Assembly: GCF_018524365.1 (NCBI RefSeq)
Contig: NZ_JAEKFT010000008.1
Span: 62,001-126,000 of the forward strand
Source: Denitromonas iodatirespirans
Lineage (GTDB): Bacteria; Pseudomonadota; Gammaproteobacteria; Burkholderiales; Rhodocyclaceae
Reading direction: 5' to 3'
Length of the DNA: 64,000 bases
Each line of letters opens with the position of its first letter. Position 1 is the first letter of the stretch. A program made the translations under genes and the position numbers. The notes below the pieces were generated by a model. It made no database searches, was not told where the DNA came from, and was given only the letters and a program-made list of their open reading frames with translations. This document shows positions 19,007 through 27,949 of the stretch, piece after piece.

Positions 19007-20425
19007 GTGACCGAGCAACAGATTCAATATGCCTTGATCGCGGCGGTGGCGGCGTTGTTGCTGGCCGTGCTGGTGCTGATCGCGCGGGTGCGACGGCTGG
19101 AGTCGGACCTCCCTGCCCATCTGGTGGACGCGGTGCAGGAAACGCTCGAAGCCCGGCATCGCGACATGCTCGGCGACCTTCACACCGGCCTGGGCCGCCA
19201 GACCGATCGCCTGACCGAATCGGCCGAAACCCAGAGCGAGCGCCTGCGCAGCCGGGTGGAGGGCGAACTGCGCCAGAGCCGTGAGGCCTCGCATGCGCTG
19301 CAATCGCAGATGCTGGCGCAACTGGCCGAACAGCGCAGCGACGTGCAGCTGCGGTTGAGCGAGCTGAACGGCACGCTGCAAAGTGCCCATGCCCGGCTGC
19401 GCAGCGAAATGATCGAGCAGACCCTGGCGCGCCTCGGCGAGCATGCCCGGGCCGACCGCGAGCTGCTGCAGAACGGCTTGCGCAGCGCCTCGGAACAGAT
19501 GGCGCAAAGCAGCGAGGCGCTCAATCGCACGGTCAACGAGCGCCTCGAAACCATCACCGGCCAGGTGCATCAGCGCCTCGACGAAGGTTTCAAGAAGACC
19601 AACGAGACCTTCGCCAACGTCATGGCCCGCCTGGCCACCATCGACGAGGCGCAGAAGAAAATCGACGGGCTGACCACCAATGTGGTGAGCCTGCAGGAGT
19701 TGCTCGGCGACAAACGTGCGCGCGGCGCCTTCGGCGAAGTGCAGCTCGAAGCGCTGGTGCGCAATTCGCTGCCACCGGACGGTTTCGAATTCCAGGCCAC
19801 CTTGCCGGGCAATGTGCGCGCCGACTGCCTGCTGACGCTGCCCGAGCCGACAGGGCGGGTGGCGGTCGATTCCAAATTCCCGCTGGAGAACTACCACCGG
19901 ATGTTCGAGGCCGGTCTGGCCGAATCGGACCGCCGGGTGGCGCAAAGCGCTTTTCGCACCGACGTGAAGCGTCATGTGGATGCCATCGCCGGCAAATACA
20001 TCATCCCCGGCGTCACCTCCGACGGCGCCGTGATGTTCGTGCCGGCCGAAGCGGTGTTCGCCGAGATCCATGCCTACCATCCCGACGTAGTGGCCTACGC
20101 GCAGGAGCGCCGGGTATGGATCGTCTCGCCGACCACGCTGATGGCGATCCTCAATACCGCGCGCGCGGTGCTCAAGGACGTGGAAACGCGCAAGCAGATC
20201 CATGTCATCAAGGATGCGCTGGCCAAGCTGGCCAAGGACTTCCATCGTTTCGACGATCGCATGCAGGCGCTGGCGCGGCACATCGAACAGGCCGGCAAGG
20301 ACGTCAAGGACGTGCAGGTCAGCTCGCGCAAGATCTCCGCGCACTTCCAGAAGATCGAATCGGCACAGCTCGACGAGTTGCCCGAGGATCTGGGCGAGGA
20401 CACGGACGACACCGGCGAGGTATAG
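19007..20425 (+). CDS. rmuC: DNA recombination protein RmuC
   Basis: RmuC-family protein. In E. coli rmuC limits inversions at short inverted repeats, and the C-terminal domain belongs to the PD-(D/E)XK nuclease fold. The 472-residue product has an N-terminal transmembrane helix (residues about 8-26). It is followed by a long Gln/Glu/Arg-rich coiled coil (about 40-230) and the conserved domain with KRARGAFGEVQLE, DSKFPLENYHRM, KYIIPGVTSDGAVMFVPAEA and WIVSPTTLMAIL. The GTG start at 19007 gives the usual membrane-anchor beginning. It is convergent with moaA across a REP-like repeat. Confidence 0.9.
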   Translation: MTEQQIQYALIAAVAALLLAVLVLIARVRRLESDLPAHLVDAVQETLEARHRDMLGDLHTGLGRQTDRLTESAETQSERLRSRVEGELRQSREASHALQSQMLAQLAEQRSDVQLRLSELNGTLQSAHARLRSEMIEQTLARLGEHARADRELLQNGLRSASEQMAQSSEALNRTVNERLETITGQVHQRLDEGFKKTNETFANVMARLATIDEAQKKIDGLTTNVVSLQELLGDKRARGAFGEVQLEALVRNSLPPDGFEFQATLPGNVRADCLLTLPEPTGRVAVDSKFPLENYHRMFEAGLAESDRRVAQSAFRTDVKRHVDAIAGKYIIPGVTSDGAVMFVPAEAVFAEIHAYHPDVVAYAQERRVWIVSPTTLMAILNTARAVLKDVETRKQIHVIKDALAKLAKDFHRFDDRMQALARHIEQAGKDVKDVQVSSRKISAHFQKIESAQLDELPEDLGEDTDDTGEV

Positions 20426-20471
20426 CGCCTCGCCACAGCCTCCCAAAGCGCGTGCCGACGCCCGCGCGCCG

Positions 20472-20533
20472 GGCCGCCCCAAGGGCGGGCGCCGCCCCCT
20501 CGGGGGGCAGCGAGCGAAGCGAGCGTGGGGGCC
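20472..20533 (+). repeat. REP-like GC palindromic element between rmuC and moaA
   Basis: The gap holds nested inverted repeats: CGCCCCAAGGGCG, then CGCCCCCTCGGGGGG, then GCGAGCGAAGCGAGC, closed by GTGGGGGCCC. Palindromes of this style are common in intergenic regions of Burkholderiales and Rhodocyclales. The position between two converging genes suits a bidirectional transcription stop or REP role. Only one copy is in this window. Confidence 0.6.
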
Positions 20534-20535
20534 CT

Positions 20536-21573
20536 TTACCCGCCGATGTAGGACATCTCGATGCGCTTGAGCGAATGCGTATTTTCGGTGCGGATTTCCG
20601 AATAGCGATCGTCCCGTGCTTGCCAGGTGCGGTGGATCAGTGCGGCCAGATCCGCGTCGCTGGCGCCTTCGCGCAGGGGGGCACGCAAGTCGTGCCCCTC
20701 GGTGGCGAACAGACAGGTGTAGAGCTTGCCTTCGGTCGACAGCCGGATGCGCGTACAGGTGCTGCAAAAGGCCTGGGTGACCGAGGAGATCACGCCGACC
20801 TCGCCGCTGCCGTCCTGGTAGCCCCAGCGTTCGGCCACTTCGCCGGTGTAGTTCGGTTCGGACGATTCGACCGGGAACACGGCGTGGATGCGGTCGATCA
20901 CTTCGCGCGAGGGCACCACTTCGTCCAGACGCCAGCCGTTGGAGGCGCCGACGTCCATGTATTCGATGAAACGCAGGATATGGCCCGAGCCCTTGAAATG
21001 GCGCGCCATGTCGATGATCTGATGATCATTGACGCCACGCTTGACCACCATGTTCACCTTGACCGGCTGCAGGCCGGCATCCTGGGCGGCCTGGATGCCG
21101 GCGAGAACGTCGGCGACCGGGAAGTCGGCATCGTTGATCTGCTTGAAGATGGCATCGTCGAGCGCATCGAGGCTGACCGTGACGCGGTGCAGGCCGGCGT
21201 CCGCCAGCTTCTGCGCCATGCGCGGCAGCAGCACGCCGTTGGTGGTCAGGGTGACCTCGACGCCGGGCAGGGCGGCCAGCGCCTTGATGAGCTGGTCGAC
21301 ATTTCGCCGCAACAGGGGTTCGCCGCCGGTGATGCGGATCTTGCGCACGCCGTTGGCGACGAAGATGCGCGCGATGCGCACGATTTCTTCGAAGCTCAGC
21401 AAGGCCGAGCGGGCAAGGAAGGGATAGTCCTTTCCGAAGACCGCGCGCGGCATGCAGTATACGCAGCGAAAGTTGCAGCGATCCGTGACGGAGATGCGAA
21501 GATCGCGTACCGCTCGGCCGCGCAGGTCGGTGAGCAGGGCGGAGTCGTCAGCAGGATTGGACGAAGAAGCCAT
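20536..21573 (-). CDS. moaA: GTP 3',8-cyclase MoaA
   Basis: Radical-SAM enzyme that, with MoaC, turns GTP into cyclic pyranopterin monophosphate, the first step of molybdenum cofactor synthesis. The 345-residue product has the SAM cluster motif CNFRCVYC (Cys33, Cys37, Cys40) and [10 protein letters not shown]. It has a second cluster region ([20 protein letters not shown]) that binds GTP, and the characteristic C-terminal Gly-Gly tail (MSYIGG) needed for activity. ATG 21573 is preferred over an in-frame TTG nine bases upstream. Its partners are not in the window. Confidence 0.94.
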   Translation of the reverse strand: MASSSNPADDSALLTDLRGRAVRDLRISVTDRCNFRCVYCMPRAVFGKDYPFLARSALLSFEEIVRIARIFVANGVRKIRITGGEPLLRRNVDQLIKALAALPGVEVTLTTNGVLLPRMAQKLADAGLHRVTVSLDALDDAIFKQINDADFPVADVLAGIQAAQDAGLQPVKVNMVVKRGVNDHQIIDMARHFKGSGHILRFIEYMDVGASNGWRLDEVVPSREVIDRIHAVFPVESSEPNYTGEVAERWGYQDGSGEVGVISSVTQAFCSTCTRIRLSTEGKLYTCLFATEGHDLRAPLREGASDADLAALIHRTWQARDDRYSEIRTENTHSLKRIEMSYIGG

Positions 21574-21712
21574 CGGTTTCAACAGTTTTGGGACGTGTTG
21601 CCGATGTTATAGCAAAGGGCGCGAATCCGGTCTTGTCCGCGCGCAAGTTTGGCGCAGTGACCGTGGCACTTGCACCCCGGGCGCGTTTGATGTTTTTGGC
21701 CCGCAATAGACG

Positions 21713-21743
21713 AAAAAAGGGGCTGTCGCGTGGCGACAACCCC
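21713..21743 (-). terminator. Intrinsic terminator of tRNA-Asn
   Basis: On the minus strand an 11-bp stem (21733-21743 with 21719-21729, one G-U pair) and a 3-base loop are followed by six T (21713-21718). It lies ten bases beyond the tRNA 3' end. Confidence 0.88.
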
Positions 21744-21753
21744 TTGTATTCTG

Positions 21754-21829
21754 TGGCTCCCCGACCAGGGCTCGAACCTGGGACCTGCGGATTAACAGTC
21801 CGTCGCTCTACCGACTGAGCTATCGGGGA
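21754..21829 (-). tRNA. tRNA-Asn (GTT)
   Basis: A 76-base cloverleaf on the minus strand. The acceptor stem starts TCCCCGA and pairs with TCGGGGA, the D-loop region is AGCTCAGTCGGTAGAG, the anticodon loop CTGTTAA gives anticodon GTT, and the T-arm is GGTTCGAGCCC. The 3' CCA is encoded (21754-21756). It has its own consensus promoter and terminator. Confidence 0.96.
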
Positions 21830-21844
21830 ACTGAAGAAGCGCGA

Positions 21845-21873
21845 ATTATAGAAATGGGAATATCGGCTGTCAA
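21845..21873 (-). promoter_or_regulatory. Consensus sigma-70 promoter of tRNA-Asn
   Basis: On the minus strand there is a perfect TTGACA (21868-21873), a 17-base spacer and a perfect TATAAT (21845-21850). The -10 ends 15 bases before the tRNA 5' end, so the 5' leader would be short. Confidence 0.9.
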
Positions 21874-21934
21874 CGTCTTTTATGCGAAAATGCCATCCGG
21901 CTAGCTTGGAAAACGGGATCGGGCGCAAACTGCC

Positions 21935-23863
21935 ATGAATTTTGAAGATACGGTTTATGTGAAGACGGCGCTTGGCGATGCGCGGGCCAAACAGCCGCGG
22001 TCGATCAGCTCCCATGAACTGCGCGCGACGTTGTTGCTCATCGATGGACGGATTACCGTGCGCGAGATGAAGCGGCGCTTCGGCACGTCGCTGGCGATCG
22101 ATCCGGCCATCAGCGAGTTGCTGCGCGAGGGCTTGATTCAAGCCCGCGAAGATCGGGCCAGCGAAGACGAACAGGCCAGCGAGGATGCTGTTGCCGAGGC
22201 GGTGCCTGCCGCGGCGCTCGCCGAGGCGGGCGAGGCCTCGTGGGGCGATCCATCGCCAAGCGTCGCCACCCCGGTGGATGCCCTTCCGGTCGATGCGGCC
22301 GACAAGGTGCCGATGTACGACGAGCCCGACCCCGATCTTCCGATGGCCGAGCCGGAGGACGTGCGGGTGGAGCCGGAGGCTTCGTCCATCGACATCCCTG
22401 TCATTGAGCAGGACCCACACGCGCCGCAAGAGCCCCGTCTGGACGAGGCGCAGGACGTTGCTGCCGACAAGACCCCCGACCCGGAACCCCTCCTGACCGT
22501 CACGCCTCGCATGGGCGATCACACCCGCGGGAGTGTGATTGCCATGGGTTTCTTCCTCGAACGGGTATGGCGGGGCCTGTTGCCGGCGGCTGCGATCGTC
22601 TTGATCGGCGCCTTGGTGGTGGGCGCCTTTTTGCTGCCCGAGCGCTACCGCGGCGATCTCGAGGCCGGCATGAGTGCCTACCTGGGGACGCCCGTGCGTT
22701 TTGGCAGTCTGCGGGTGTCGCTGGCCGGCGGGGGGGCGTTGCAAATGAGCGATGTCCGCGCCGATGCCTTGCCCTCGCTGCGTGCCGGCAAGGTGTTCCT
22801 GATTCCCGATTGGCCGGCGTCGCTGCGCGCGGTGGACTGGCGCTTTCGCGTGCGTATCGGCGAGCTGGTGGGGGCGCCTTCGGCGCTGAACCGGCTGATG
22901 GCGGCGCCGGCCGATCAGCTGCGGGTGACCGAGACCGAACTCGACCGCGTGAGCGTTAGCGTGGGCGGCGAGTCGTGGGCCGTATTGTCGGGCTCGGTGA
23001 TGCCGGGCGAGCAGGGGGCCGTCGCCAATCTGCGGGACGAACTCGGCACGCTGACGGTGACGGCGATTCGCGCTGGCGACGCGCTGCACGTGGACGCCGT
23101 AGCGGTCAATCGCCCGTTGCCGGTCTTCCCGCAGATCCCGGTCAGCACGCTGCAAGTTGTCGGCACACTCAGCGACGACGGTTTCGACATCACGAATTTC
23201 GGTGCCGGTGTGCTCGATGGCAAGCTGGCCGGAACGGCATACCTGTCCTGGCCGGACGGCGCCCGGATCGTAGCCGACGTGACGCTGAGCCAGGTCAATG
23301 TGGAGCAGTTGCTCAAACGGCTGGATGCGGGCGTTCGCCTCGGCGGCTCGCTGTCGGGGCGTTTCAAGGTGGAAGGCGGCGCTGCGCATCCGTCAGAAAT
23401 CAGAACGGCCTCCCAGCTGTCGGGGCGCTTCGAAGTGACGAACGGGGTTGTCGGCGGGATGGATTTTGGTGCGGCGATGCGCGAGCGCGGCAGCGGCAAG
23501 ATCCAGGGGGGCGAAACCCTGTTCGAAAGCATGACCGGCGAGCTGAAGCGGAAGGACGGGGCGCTGGAGGTTCGGGTGTCCCGCCTTCAGGCCGGCGCAC
23601 TCGACGCTGCCGGCGTGTTGCGGATCGGCGCGCTGGAGGCGTTGTCGGGGCAAATGACGACGTCCGTGGGGGCGGGGAGCCGGCGCGTGGGCCTGCCGGT
23701 CGATATCGGTGGTTCGCTGGCGGCACCGACGCTTGAAGCGCGGCTGCCCGCGCCACCGGCGCCGGCGGCGCGTCAGGAGTCTGTTTCGACCGATGGCGGT
23801 GGAGATGCCGAGAGCCCTGCCGTGTCGCTGGAGGTGCCGGTGGCGCCTGGAAGCTTGCGCTGA
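21935..23863 (+). CDS. Membrane protein with N-terminal cytoplasmic domain fused to AsmA-like periplasmic region
   Basis: Unrecognised 642-residue protein. Residues 1-70 (VYVKTALGDARAKQ, then RATLLLIDGRITVREMKRRF) resemble a small domain found at the start of various betaproteobacterial proteins and probably form a winged-helix-like fold. Residues about 71-200 are acidic, Pro/Ala-rich and look disordered. One transmembrane helix follows (about 214-232, LLPAAAIVLIGALVVGAFLL). The rest is a beta-rich periplasmic region with AsmA-like features (LGTPVRFGSLRVSL near the membrane, repeated GxLxG strands, TASQLSGRFEVTNGVVGGMDF). A possible internal start at ATG 22544, with GGGAG ten bases upstream, would give the membrane/AsmA part alone (residue 204 onward). 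Function unknown; envelope lipid or assembly roles are typical of AsmA relatives. Confidence 0.6.
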   Translation: MNFEDTVYVKTALGDARAKQPRSISSHELRATLLLIDGRITVREMKRRFGTSLAIDPAISELLREGLIQAREDRASEDEQASEDAVAEAVPAAALAEAGEASWGDPSPSVATPVDALPVDAADKVPMYDEPDPDLPMAEPEDVRVEPEASSIDIPVIEQDPHAPQEPRLDEAQDVAADKTPDPEPLLTVTPRMGDHTRGSVIAMGFFLERVWRGLLPAAAIVLIGALVVGAFLLPERYRGDLEAGMSAYLGTPVRFGSLRVSLAGGGALQMSDVRADALPSLRAGKVFLIPDWPASLRAVDWRFRVRIGELVGAPSALNRLMAAPADQLRVTETELDRVSVSVGGESWAVLSGSVMPGEQGAVANLRDELGTLTVTAIRAGDALHVDAVAVNRPLPVFPQIPVSTLQVVGTLSDDGFDITNFGAGVLDGKLAGTAYLSWPDGARIVADVTLSQVNVEQLLKRLDAGVRLGGSLSGRFKVEGGAAHPSEIRTASQLSGRFEVTNGVVGGMDFGAAMRERGSGKIQGGETLFESMTGELKRKDGALEVRVSRLQAGALDAAGVLRIGALEALSGQMTTSVGAGSRRVGLPVDIGGSLAAPTLEARLPAPPAPAARQESVSTDGGGDAESPAVSLEVPVAPGSLR

Positions 23864-23879
23864 GCGATGCCTCGACAAC

Positions 23880-23907
23880 GAAAACGGCGCCCGCGGGCGC
23901 CGTTTTC
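23880..23907. terminator. Bidirectional palindromic terminator
   Basis: A perfect palindrome with AAAA on one side and TTTT on the other (AAAACGGCGCC at 23881-23891 mirrored at 23896-23906) sits 17 bases after the AsmA-like gene and 18 bases after the converging aminotransferase gene. It can stop transcription from both sides. Confidence 0.85.
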
Positions 23908-23924
23908 AATTGCCGCAGCGGGAC

Positions 23925-25133
23925 TCAGTCGGCAATGACCGACGCGATGGCCTTGGCCACCGTGTCGATGTTCTTGCTGTTGAGTGCGGCCAGGCAGATG
24001 CGGCCGGTCGACACGGCGTAGATGCCGTATTCCTGCTTCATCCGCTCGACTTGGGCGGCGGTGAGGCCGGTGAAGGAGAACATGCCGCGTTGCTGGACCA
24101 CGAAGGAGAAGTCCTGCTTGACGCCTGCGGCGGCGATGCGCTCGACCAGCTGGGTGCGCATCAGGCGGATGCGGTCACGCATGCCGGCCAGTTCCTCTTC
24201 CCACTGGGCGCGCAGGCCAGCGTCGGACAGCACGGTGGCCACCACGATGCCGCCATGGGTGGGCGGGTTGGAGTAGTTGGTGCGGATCACGCGCTTGACC
24301 TGCGACAGCACGCGGGCCGAGGCGTCGCGGTCGGCGGTGACGATGGTCAGCGCGCCGACGCGTTCGCCATACAGCGAGAAGGATTTGGAGAAGGAGCTGG
24401 AGACGAAGAACTCCAGCCCCGAGTCGGCGAACAGGCGCAGCGCGGCAGCATCGGGCTCGATACCGTCGGCAAAACCCTGGTAGGCCATGTCGACGAAGGC
24501 GACCAGATCGCGCTCGCGGATGGTGTCGACCACTTGCTGCCACTGCTCGAGCGTCAGGTCGGCGCCGGTCGGGTTGTGGCAGCAGGCATGCAGCACGATG
24601 ATCGAGCCGGCAGCGTAACCTTTCAGGGCGGCCAGCATGGCGCTGAAATTGACGCCGCGGGTGGCTGCATCGTAGTAGGGGTAGGCGCCTACATCGAAGC
24701 CGGCTGCTTCGAACAACGCACGGTGGTTTTCCCAGCTCGGGTCGCTGATGTAGACCTTGGCGCTGGAGTTCAGGCGATTCAGGAAATCGGCGCCGATCTT
24801 GAGTGCGCCGGTGCCGCCGAGCGCTTCGATGGTGACGGCGCGGCCGGCGTCGAGCAAGGCCGAGTCGGTTCCGAACAGCAGGGTCTGTACAGCCTTGTTG
24901 TAGGCAGCGGCGCCTTCGATCGGCTGGTAACCGCGCGGCGGAGCGAGCTTGAGACGTTGTTCTTCGGCCGCCTTGACCGCCGCGAGGAGCGGAATCTTGC
25001 CGTTGTCGTCGTAGTACACACCGACGCCCAGGTTGACTTTCTCGGCGCGCGGGTCAGCCTGGAAGGCTTCGTTAAGGCCGAGGATCGGATCGCGCGGTGC
25101 CATTTCTACCGCAGCAAAGATCGACGAGGTCAT
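23925..25133 (-). CDS. tyrB: Aromatic/aspartate aminotransferase (class I, PLP)
   Basis: Fold-type I PLP enzyme of the AspC/TyrB group, moving amino groups between aspartate or aromatic amino acids and 2-oxoglutarate. The 402-residue product has VNLGVGVYYDDNGKIP at the N-terminus, the cofactor-contact motif HACCHNPTGADL, and the Schiff-base Lys in SSSFSKSFSLYGERVGAL. The C-terminal substrate Arg lies in STGRICLAAL. ATG 25133 follows GGAG. The frame stays open far upstream, but that part only mirrors uvrB. AspC and TyrB are hard to separate by eye, so the symbol is a best guess. A 7-bp hairpin (25150-25169) lies in its leader. Confidence 0.85.
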   Translation of the reverse strand: MTSSIFAAVEMAPRDPILGLNEAFQADPRAEKVNLGVGVYYDDNGKIPLLAAVKAAEEQRLKLAPPRGYQPIEGAAAYNKAVQTLLFGTDSALLDAGRAVTIEALGGTGALKIGADFLNRLNSSAKVYISDPSWENHRALFEAAGFDVGAYPYYDAATRGVNFSAMLAALKGYAAGSIIVLHACCHNPTGADLTLEQWQQVVDTIRERDLVAFVDMAYQGFADGIEPDAAALRLFADSGLEFFVSSSFSKSFSLYGERVGALTIVTADRDASARVLSQVKRVIRTNYSNPPTHGGIVVATVLSDAGLRAQWEEELAGMRDRIRLMRTQLVERIAAAGVKQDFSFVVQQRGMFSFTGLTAAQVERMKQEYGIYAVSTGRICLAALNSKNIDTVAKAIASVIAD

Positions 25134-25265
25134 GTTCGCTCCATCTGTTGGGTGGCGTCTCGGCCACCCGGGGTGAGTTGCGCCGACGGGGACGACGCGA
25201 AATAATCGAAAATTAATCTCCGGCACGCAGTGTGTCTCCTGCGTACACAAGGCGAAAATTCTAGC

Positions 25266-27323
25266 ATGCCGACGTCGACGAATTCTGTCCGCCTCCTGAG
25301 CTTCGAGGGGAGTCCTTTCCGCCTGCACCAGCCGTTCGCGCCGGCCGGTGATCAGCCCGAAGCCATCGCGAAACTGACCGAGGGGGTCGATGACGGCTTG
25401 ATGTACCAGACGCTGCTCGGGGTGACCGGCTCGGGCAAGACCTACACCATGGCCAATGTGATTGCGCGCTGTGGCCGGCCGGCCCTGGTGCTGGCACACA
25501 ACAAGACGCTGGCCGCACAGCTGTATTCGGAGTTCAAGGAGTTTTTTCCCGAAAACGCGGTGGAGTATTTCGTCTCGTACTACGACTACTACCAACCCGA
25601 GGCCTACGTGCCCTCGCGCGATCTGTTCATCGAGAAGGACTCGAGCATCAACGAGCACATCGAGCAGATGCGCCTGAGCGCCACCAAAAGCTTGATGGAG
25701 CGGCGCGACGTGGTGATCGTGGCGACCGTGTCGTGCATCTACGGCATCGGCGATCCGGTCGACTACCACAGCATGGTGCTGCATCTGCGGGAGGGCGAGC
25801 GCATGGCCCACCGCGACCTGCTCGGGCGCCTGGTGAGCATGCAGTACGCCCGCGCGGATGTGGACTTCCGGCGCGGCAGTTTCCGCGTGCGTGGCGATGT
25901 GATCGACATCTTCCCCGCCGAGAACGCCGAACTGGCAGTGCGGGTGGAGATGTTCGACGACGAGATCGAGCACCTCACCTTGTTCGACCCGCTGACCGGC
26001 CATCTCAAGCACAAGCTGGCGCGCTTCACGGTGTACCCCTCCAGCCACTATGTGACGCCGCGGGCCACCGTGCTCAAGGCCATGGAGGGCATCAAGGCCG
26101 AGCTGCGCGAGCGTATCGAGGTGTTCCAGCACGCCACCAAGCTGGTCGAGGCGCAGCGCATCGAGCAACGCACCCGTTTCGATCTGGAGATGCTCAACGA
26201 GCTGGGCTTCTGCAAAGGCATCGAGAACTACTCGCGCCACATGTCCGGCCGTGCGCCTGGCGAACCGCCGCCGACGCTGATCGACTATCTGCCGCCGGAC
26301 GGCCTGCTGTTCGTCGACGAATCCCATGTGAGCATTCCGCAGGTCGGCGCCATGTACAAGGGCGACCGCTCGCGCAAGGAAAACCTGGTCAACTATGGTT
26401 TCCGCCTGCCCTCGGCCATGGACAACCGGCCGCTGAAGTTCGAGGAATTCGAGCGGATGATGCCGCAGACCGTGTTCGTGTCGGCCACGCCCGGCAAGTA
26501 CGAAGCGGAGCGTCAGGCGCAGGTTGTCGAGCAGGTGGTGCGCCCGACCGGGCTGGTCGATCCGGTGATCGAAGTGCGTCCGGCAACCACGCAGGTCGAT
26601 GATCTGCTCGGCGAGATCAAGCGTCGCACCGACAAGAGCGAGCGGGTGCTGGTCACCACGCTCACCAAGCGCATGGCCGAGGATCTCACCGACTATCTGC
26701 TCGAGAACGGCATTCGCGTGCGCTACCTGCATTCGGACATCGACACCGTCGAGCGGGTCGAGATCATCCGCGACCTGCGCCTCGGCCAATTCGATGTGCT
26801 CGTCGGCATCAACCTGTTGCGCGAAGGCCTGGACATCCCCGAGGTGTCGCTGGTGGCCATTCTCGATGCCGACAAGGAAGGCTTCCTGCGCTCGGACCGT
26901 GCCCTGATCCAGACCATCGGCCGGGCGGCCCGCCATGTGCATGGCACGGCGATCCTGTATGGCGACGTGGTCACCGACTCGATGAAACGGGCGATCGCCG
27001 AAACCGAACGTCGGCGCGAGAAGCAGACCGCCTACAACGCGGAGCACGGCATCACGCCGGCCTCGGTGGTCAAACGCATCAAGGATATTATCGACGGCGT
27101 GTATTCCAATGCAGCCGCCGATGCGGTCGCCGCAGGCAAGGCCGAAGCGACCGACTACGCGTCGATGGACGAGAAAACGCTGGCCCGGACGATACGCCAG
27201 CTCGAGAAGCAGATGCAGACGCATGCCCGCAATCTGGAATTCGAGCAGGCCGCCAAGCTGCGGGACGAATTGTTCCGCCTGCGCAGCCAAGCGTTCGGCG
27301 CCGATCGGCATGACGACATCTGA
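25266..27323 (+). CDS. uvrB: Excinuclease ABC subunit B
   Basis: DNA-damage-verifying subunit of nucleotide excision repair, loaded by UvrA and later joined by UvrC (also in this window). The 685-residue product has Walker A GVTGSGKT and the beta-hairpin region [20 protein letters not shown]. Helicase motifs include [14 protein letters not shown] and VSATPGKYE, then motif [14 protein letters not shown]. The C-terminal UVR motif ([20 protein letters not shown]) binds UvrC. ATG 25266 is chosen over an in-frame upstream GTG at 25230. It is divergent from tyrB across 132 bases. No clear LexA box (CTGT-N8-ACAG) is visible in that gap. Confidence 0.95.
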   Translation: MPTSTNSVRLLSFEGSPFRLHQPFAPAGDQPEAIAKLTEGVDDGLMYQTLLGVTGSGKTYTMANVIARCGRPALVLAHNKTLAAQLYSEFKEFFPENAVEYFVSYYDYYQPEAYVPSRDLFIEKDSSINEHIEQMRLSATKSLMERRDVVIVATVSCIYGIGDPVDYHSMVLHLREGERMAHRDLLGRLVSMQYARADVDFRRGSFRVRGDVIDIFPAENAELAVRVEMFDDEIEHLTLFDPLTGHLKHKLARFTVYPSSHYVTPRATVLKAMEGIKAELRERIEVFQHATKLVEAQRIEQRTRFDLEMLNELGFCKGIENYSRHMSGRAPGEPPPTLIDYLPPDGLLFVDESHVSIPQVGAMYKGDRSRKENLVNYGFRLPSAMDNRPLKFEEFERMMPQTVFVSATPGKYEAERQAQVVEQVVRPTGLVDPVIEVRPATTQVDDLLGEIKRRTDKSERVLVTTLTKRMAEDLTDYLLENGIRVRYLHSDIDTVERVEIIRDLRLGQFDVLVGINLLREGLDIPEVSLVAILDADKEGFLRSDRALIQTIGRAARHVHGTAILYGDVVTDSMKRAIAETERRREKQTAYNAEHGITPASVVKRIKDIIDGVYSNAAADAVAAGKAEATDYASMDEKTLARTIRQLEKQMQTHARNLEFEQAAKLRDELFRLRSQAFGADRHDDI

Positions 27324-27339
27324 GGAGGCCTGGGCGAGC

Positions 27340-27813
27340 GTGAGCCAGAGAATTCTGTTTGTGTGTACCGGCAACATCTGCCGATCGCCCACCGCCGAAG
27401 CCGTGGCCCGTCACTGGTTGCGGATGGTTGGTCTGGACGGCGTGGTGAGTGTCGATTCGGCAGGGATCCAGGGCTCGCATGTCGGCGAGGCGCCCGACCC
27501 ACGCAGCCAGCGGGCTGCGGCGATACGCGGCTACGACCTCTCGCGCCAGCGTGCCCGCAAGCTGACCGAGGCGGATTTCGCCGAGTTCGATCTGTTGCTG
27601 GCGATGGATCGCGGCCACCTGAGAGCAATGCAACACAAGTGCCCGCCCGAGCATCAGGCCAAGCTGCGCCTGTTTCTCAGCTTCGCCCCGGAATGCGACC
27701 GGCAGGATGTGCCCGATCCGTATTACGGCGCAGGCCACGGGTTCGACGAGGTGCTGGACCTGTGCGAATCGGGCGTGCAGGGATTGCTCGACACGCTACG
27801 CGACACGGCCTGA
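27340..27813 (+). CDS. Low-molecular-weight protein tyrosine phosphatase
   Basis: Cys-based phosphatase (157 aa) of the LMW-PTP family. The P-loop CTGNICRSP spans residues 9-17, with Cys9 as nucleophile and Arg15 binding phosphate; the general acid Asp lies in VPDPYYGAG. In bacteria these enzymes often oppose BY-kinases of polysaccharide export or act on heat-stable signals, but no such kinase is nearby, so the substrate is open. I chose GTG 27340 because GAGGAGG lies at 27322-27328 and the protein then starts SQRILFVCTGN. An ATG at 27310 inside the end of uvrB is a weaker alternative. It is probably cotranscribed with uvrB and followed by a bidirectional terminator. Confidence 0.9.
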   Translation: MSQRILFVCTGNICRSPTAEAVARHWLRMVGLDGVVSVDSAGIQGSHVGEAPDPRSQRAAAIRGYDLSRQRARKLTEADFAEFDLLLAMDRGHLRAMQHKCPPEHQAKLRLFLSFAPECDRQDVPDPYYGAGHGFDEVLDLCESGVQGLLDTLRDTA

Positions 27814-27884
27814 CGGCCAAGGGCACCGAGCGCCGCCGATCCGGCCGGCGCGCGACGCGCGGGCCGGGATCCCGCGGCATGATG

Positions 27885-27920
27885 AAAAAAGGCTCAGCCA
27901 TGATGCGCTGAGCCTTTTTT
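27885..27920. terminator. Bidirectional intrinsic terminator between ptp and rne
   Basis: GGCTCAGC (27891-27898) pairs with GCTGAGCC (27907-27914) around an 8-base loop. Six A precede and six T follow, so the structure works for both converging genes. Confidence 0.92.
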
Positions 27921-27949
27921 CGACCGTTTCCGGTCATGCCTGGCTGGAC

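Noticed and set aside
17597-20767. 1056-codon minus-strand open frame
   Set aside because: It runs antisense through the permease gene, rmuC and the end of moaA; composition is that of a shadow frame.
25134-25265. LexA/SOS box upstream of uvrB
   Set aside because: No CTGT-N8-ACAG match was found in the gap; only partial repeats such as GTGT and ACAC occur.
25134-27392. Upstream extension of the tyrB frame to about 1155 codons
   Set aside because: The part beyond 25133 is antisense to uvrB; the aminotransferase begins at ATG 25133 with a ribosome site and family-typical N-terminus.
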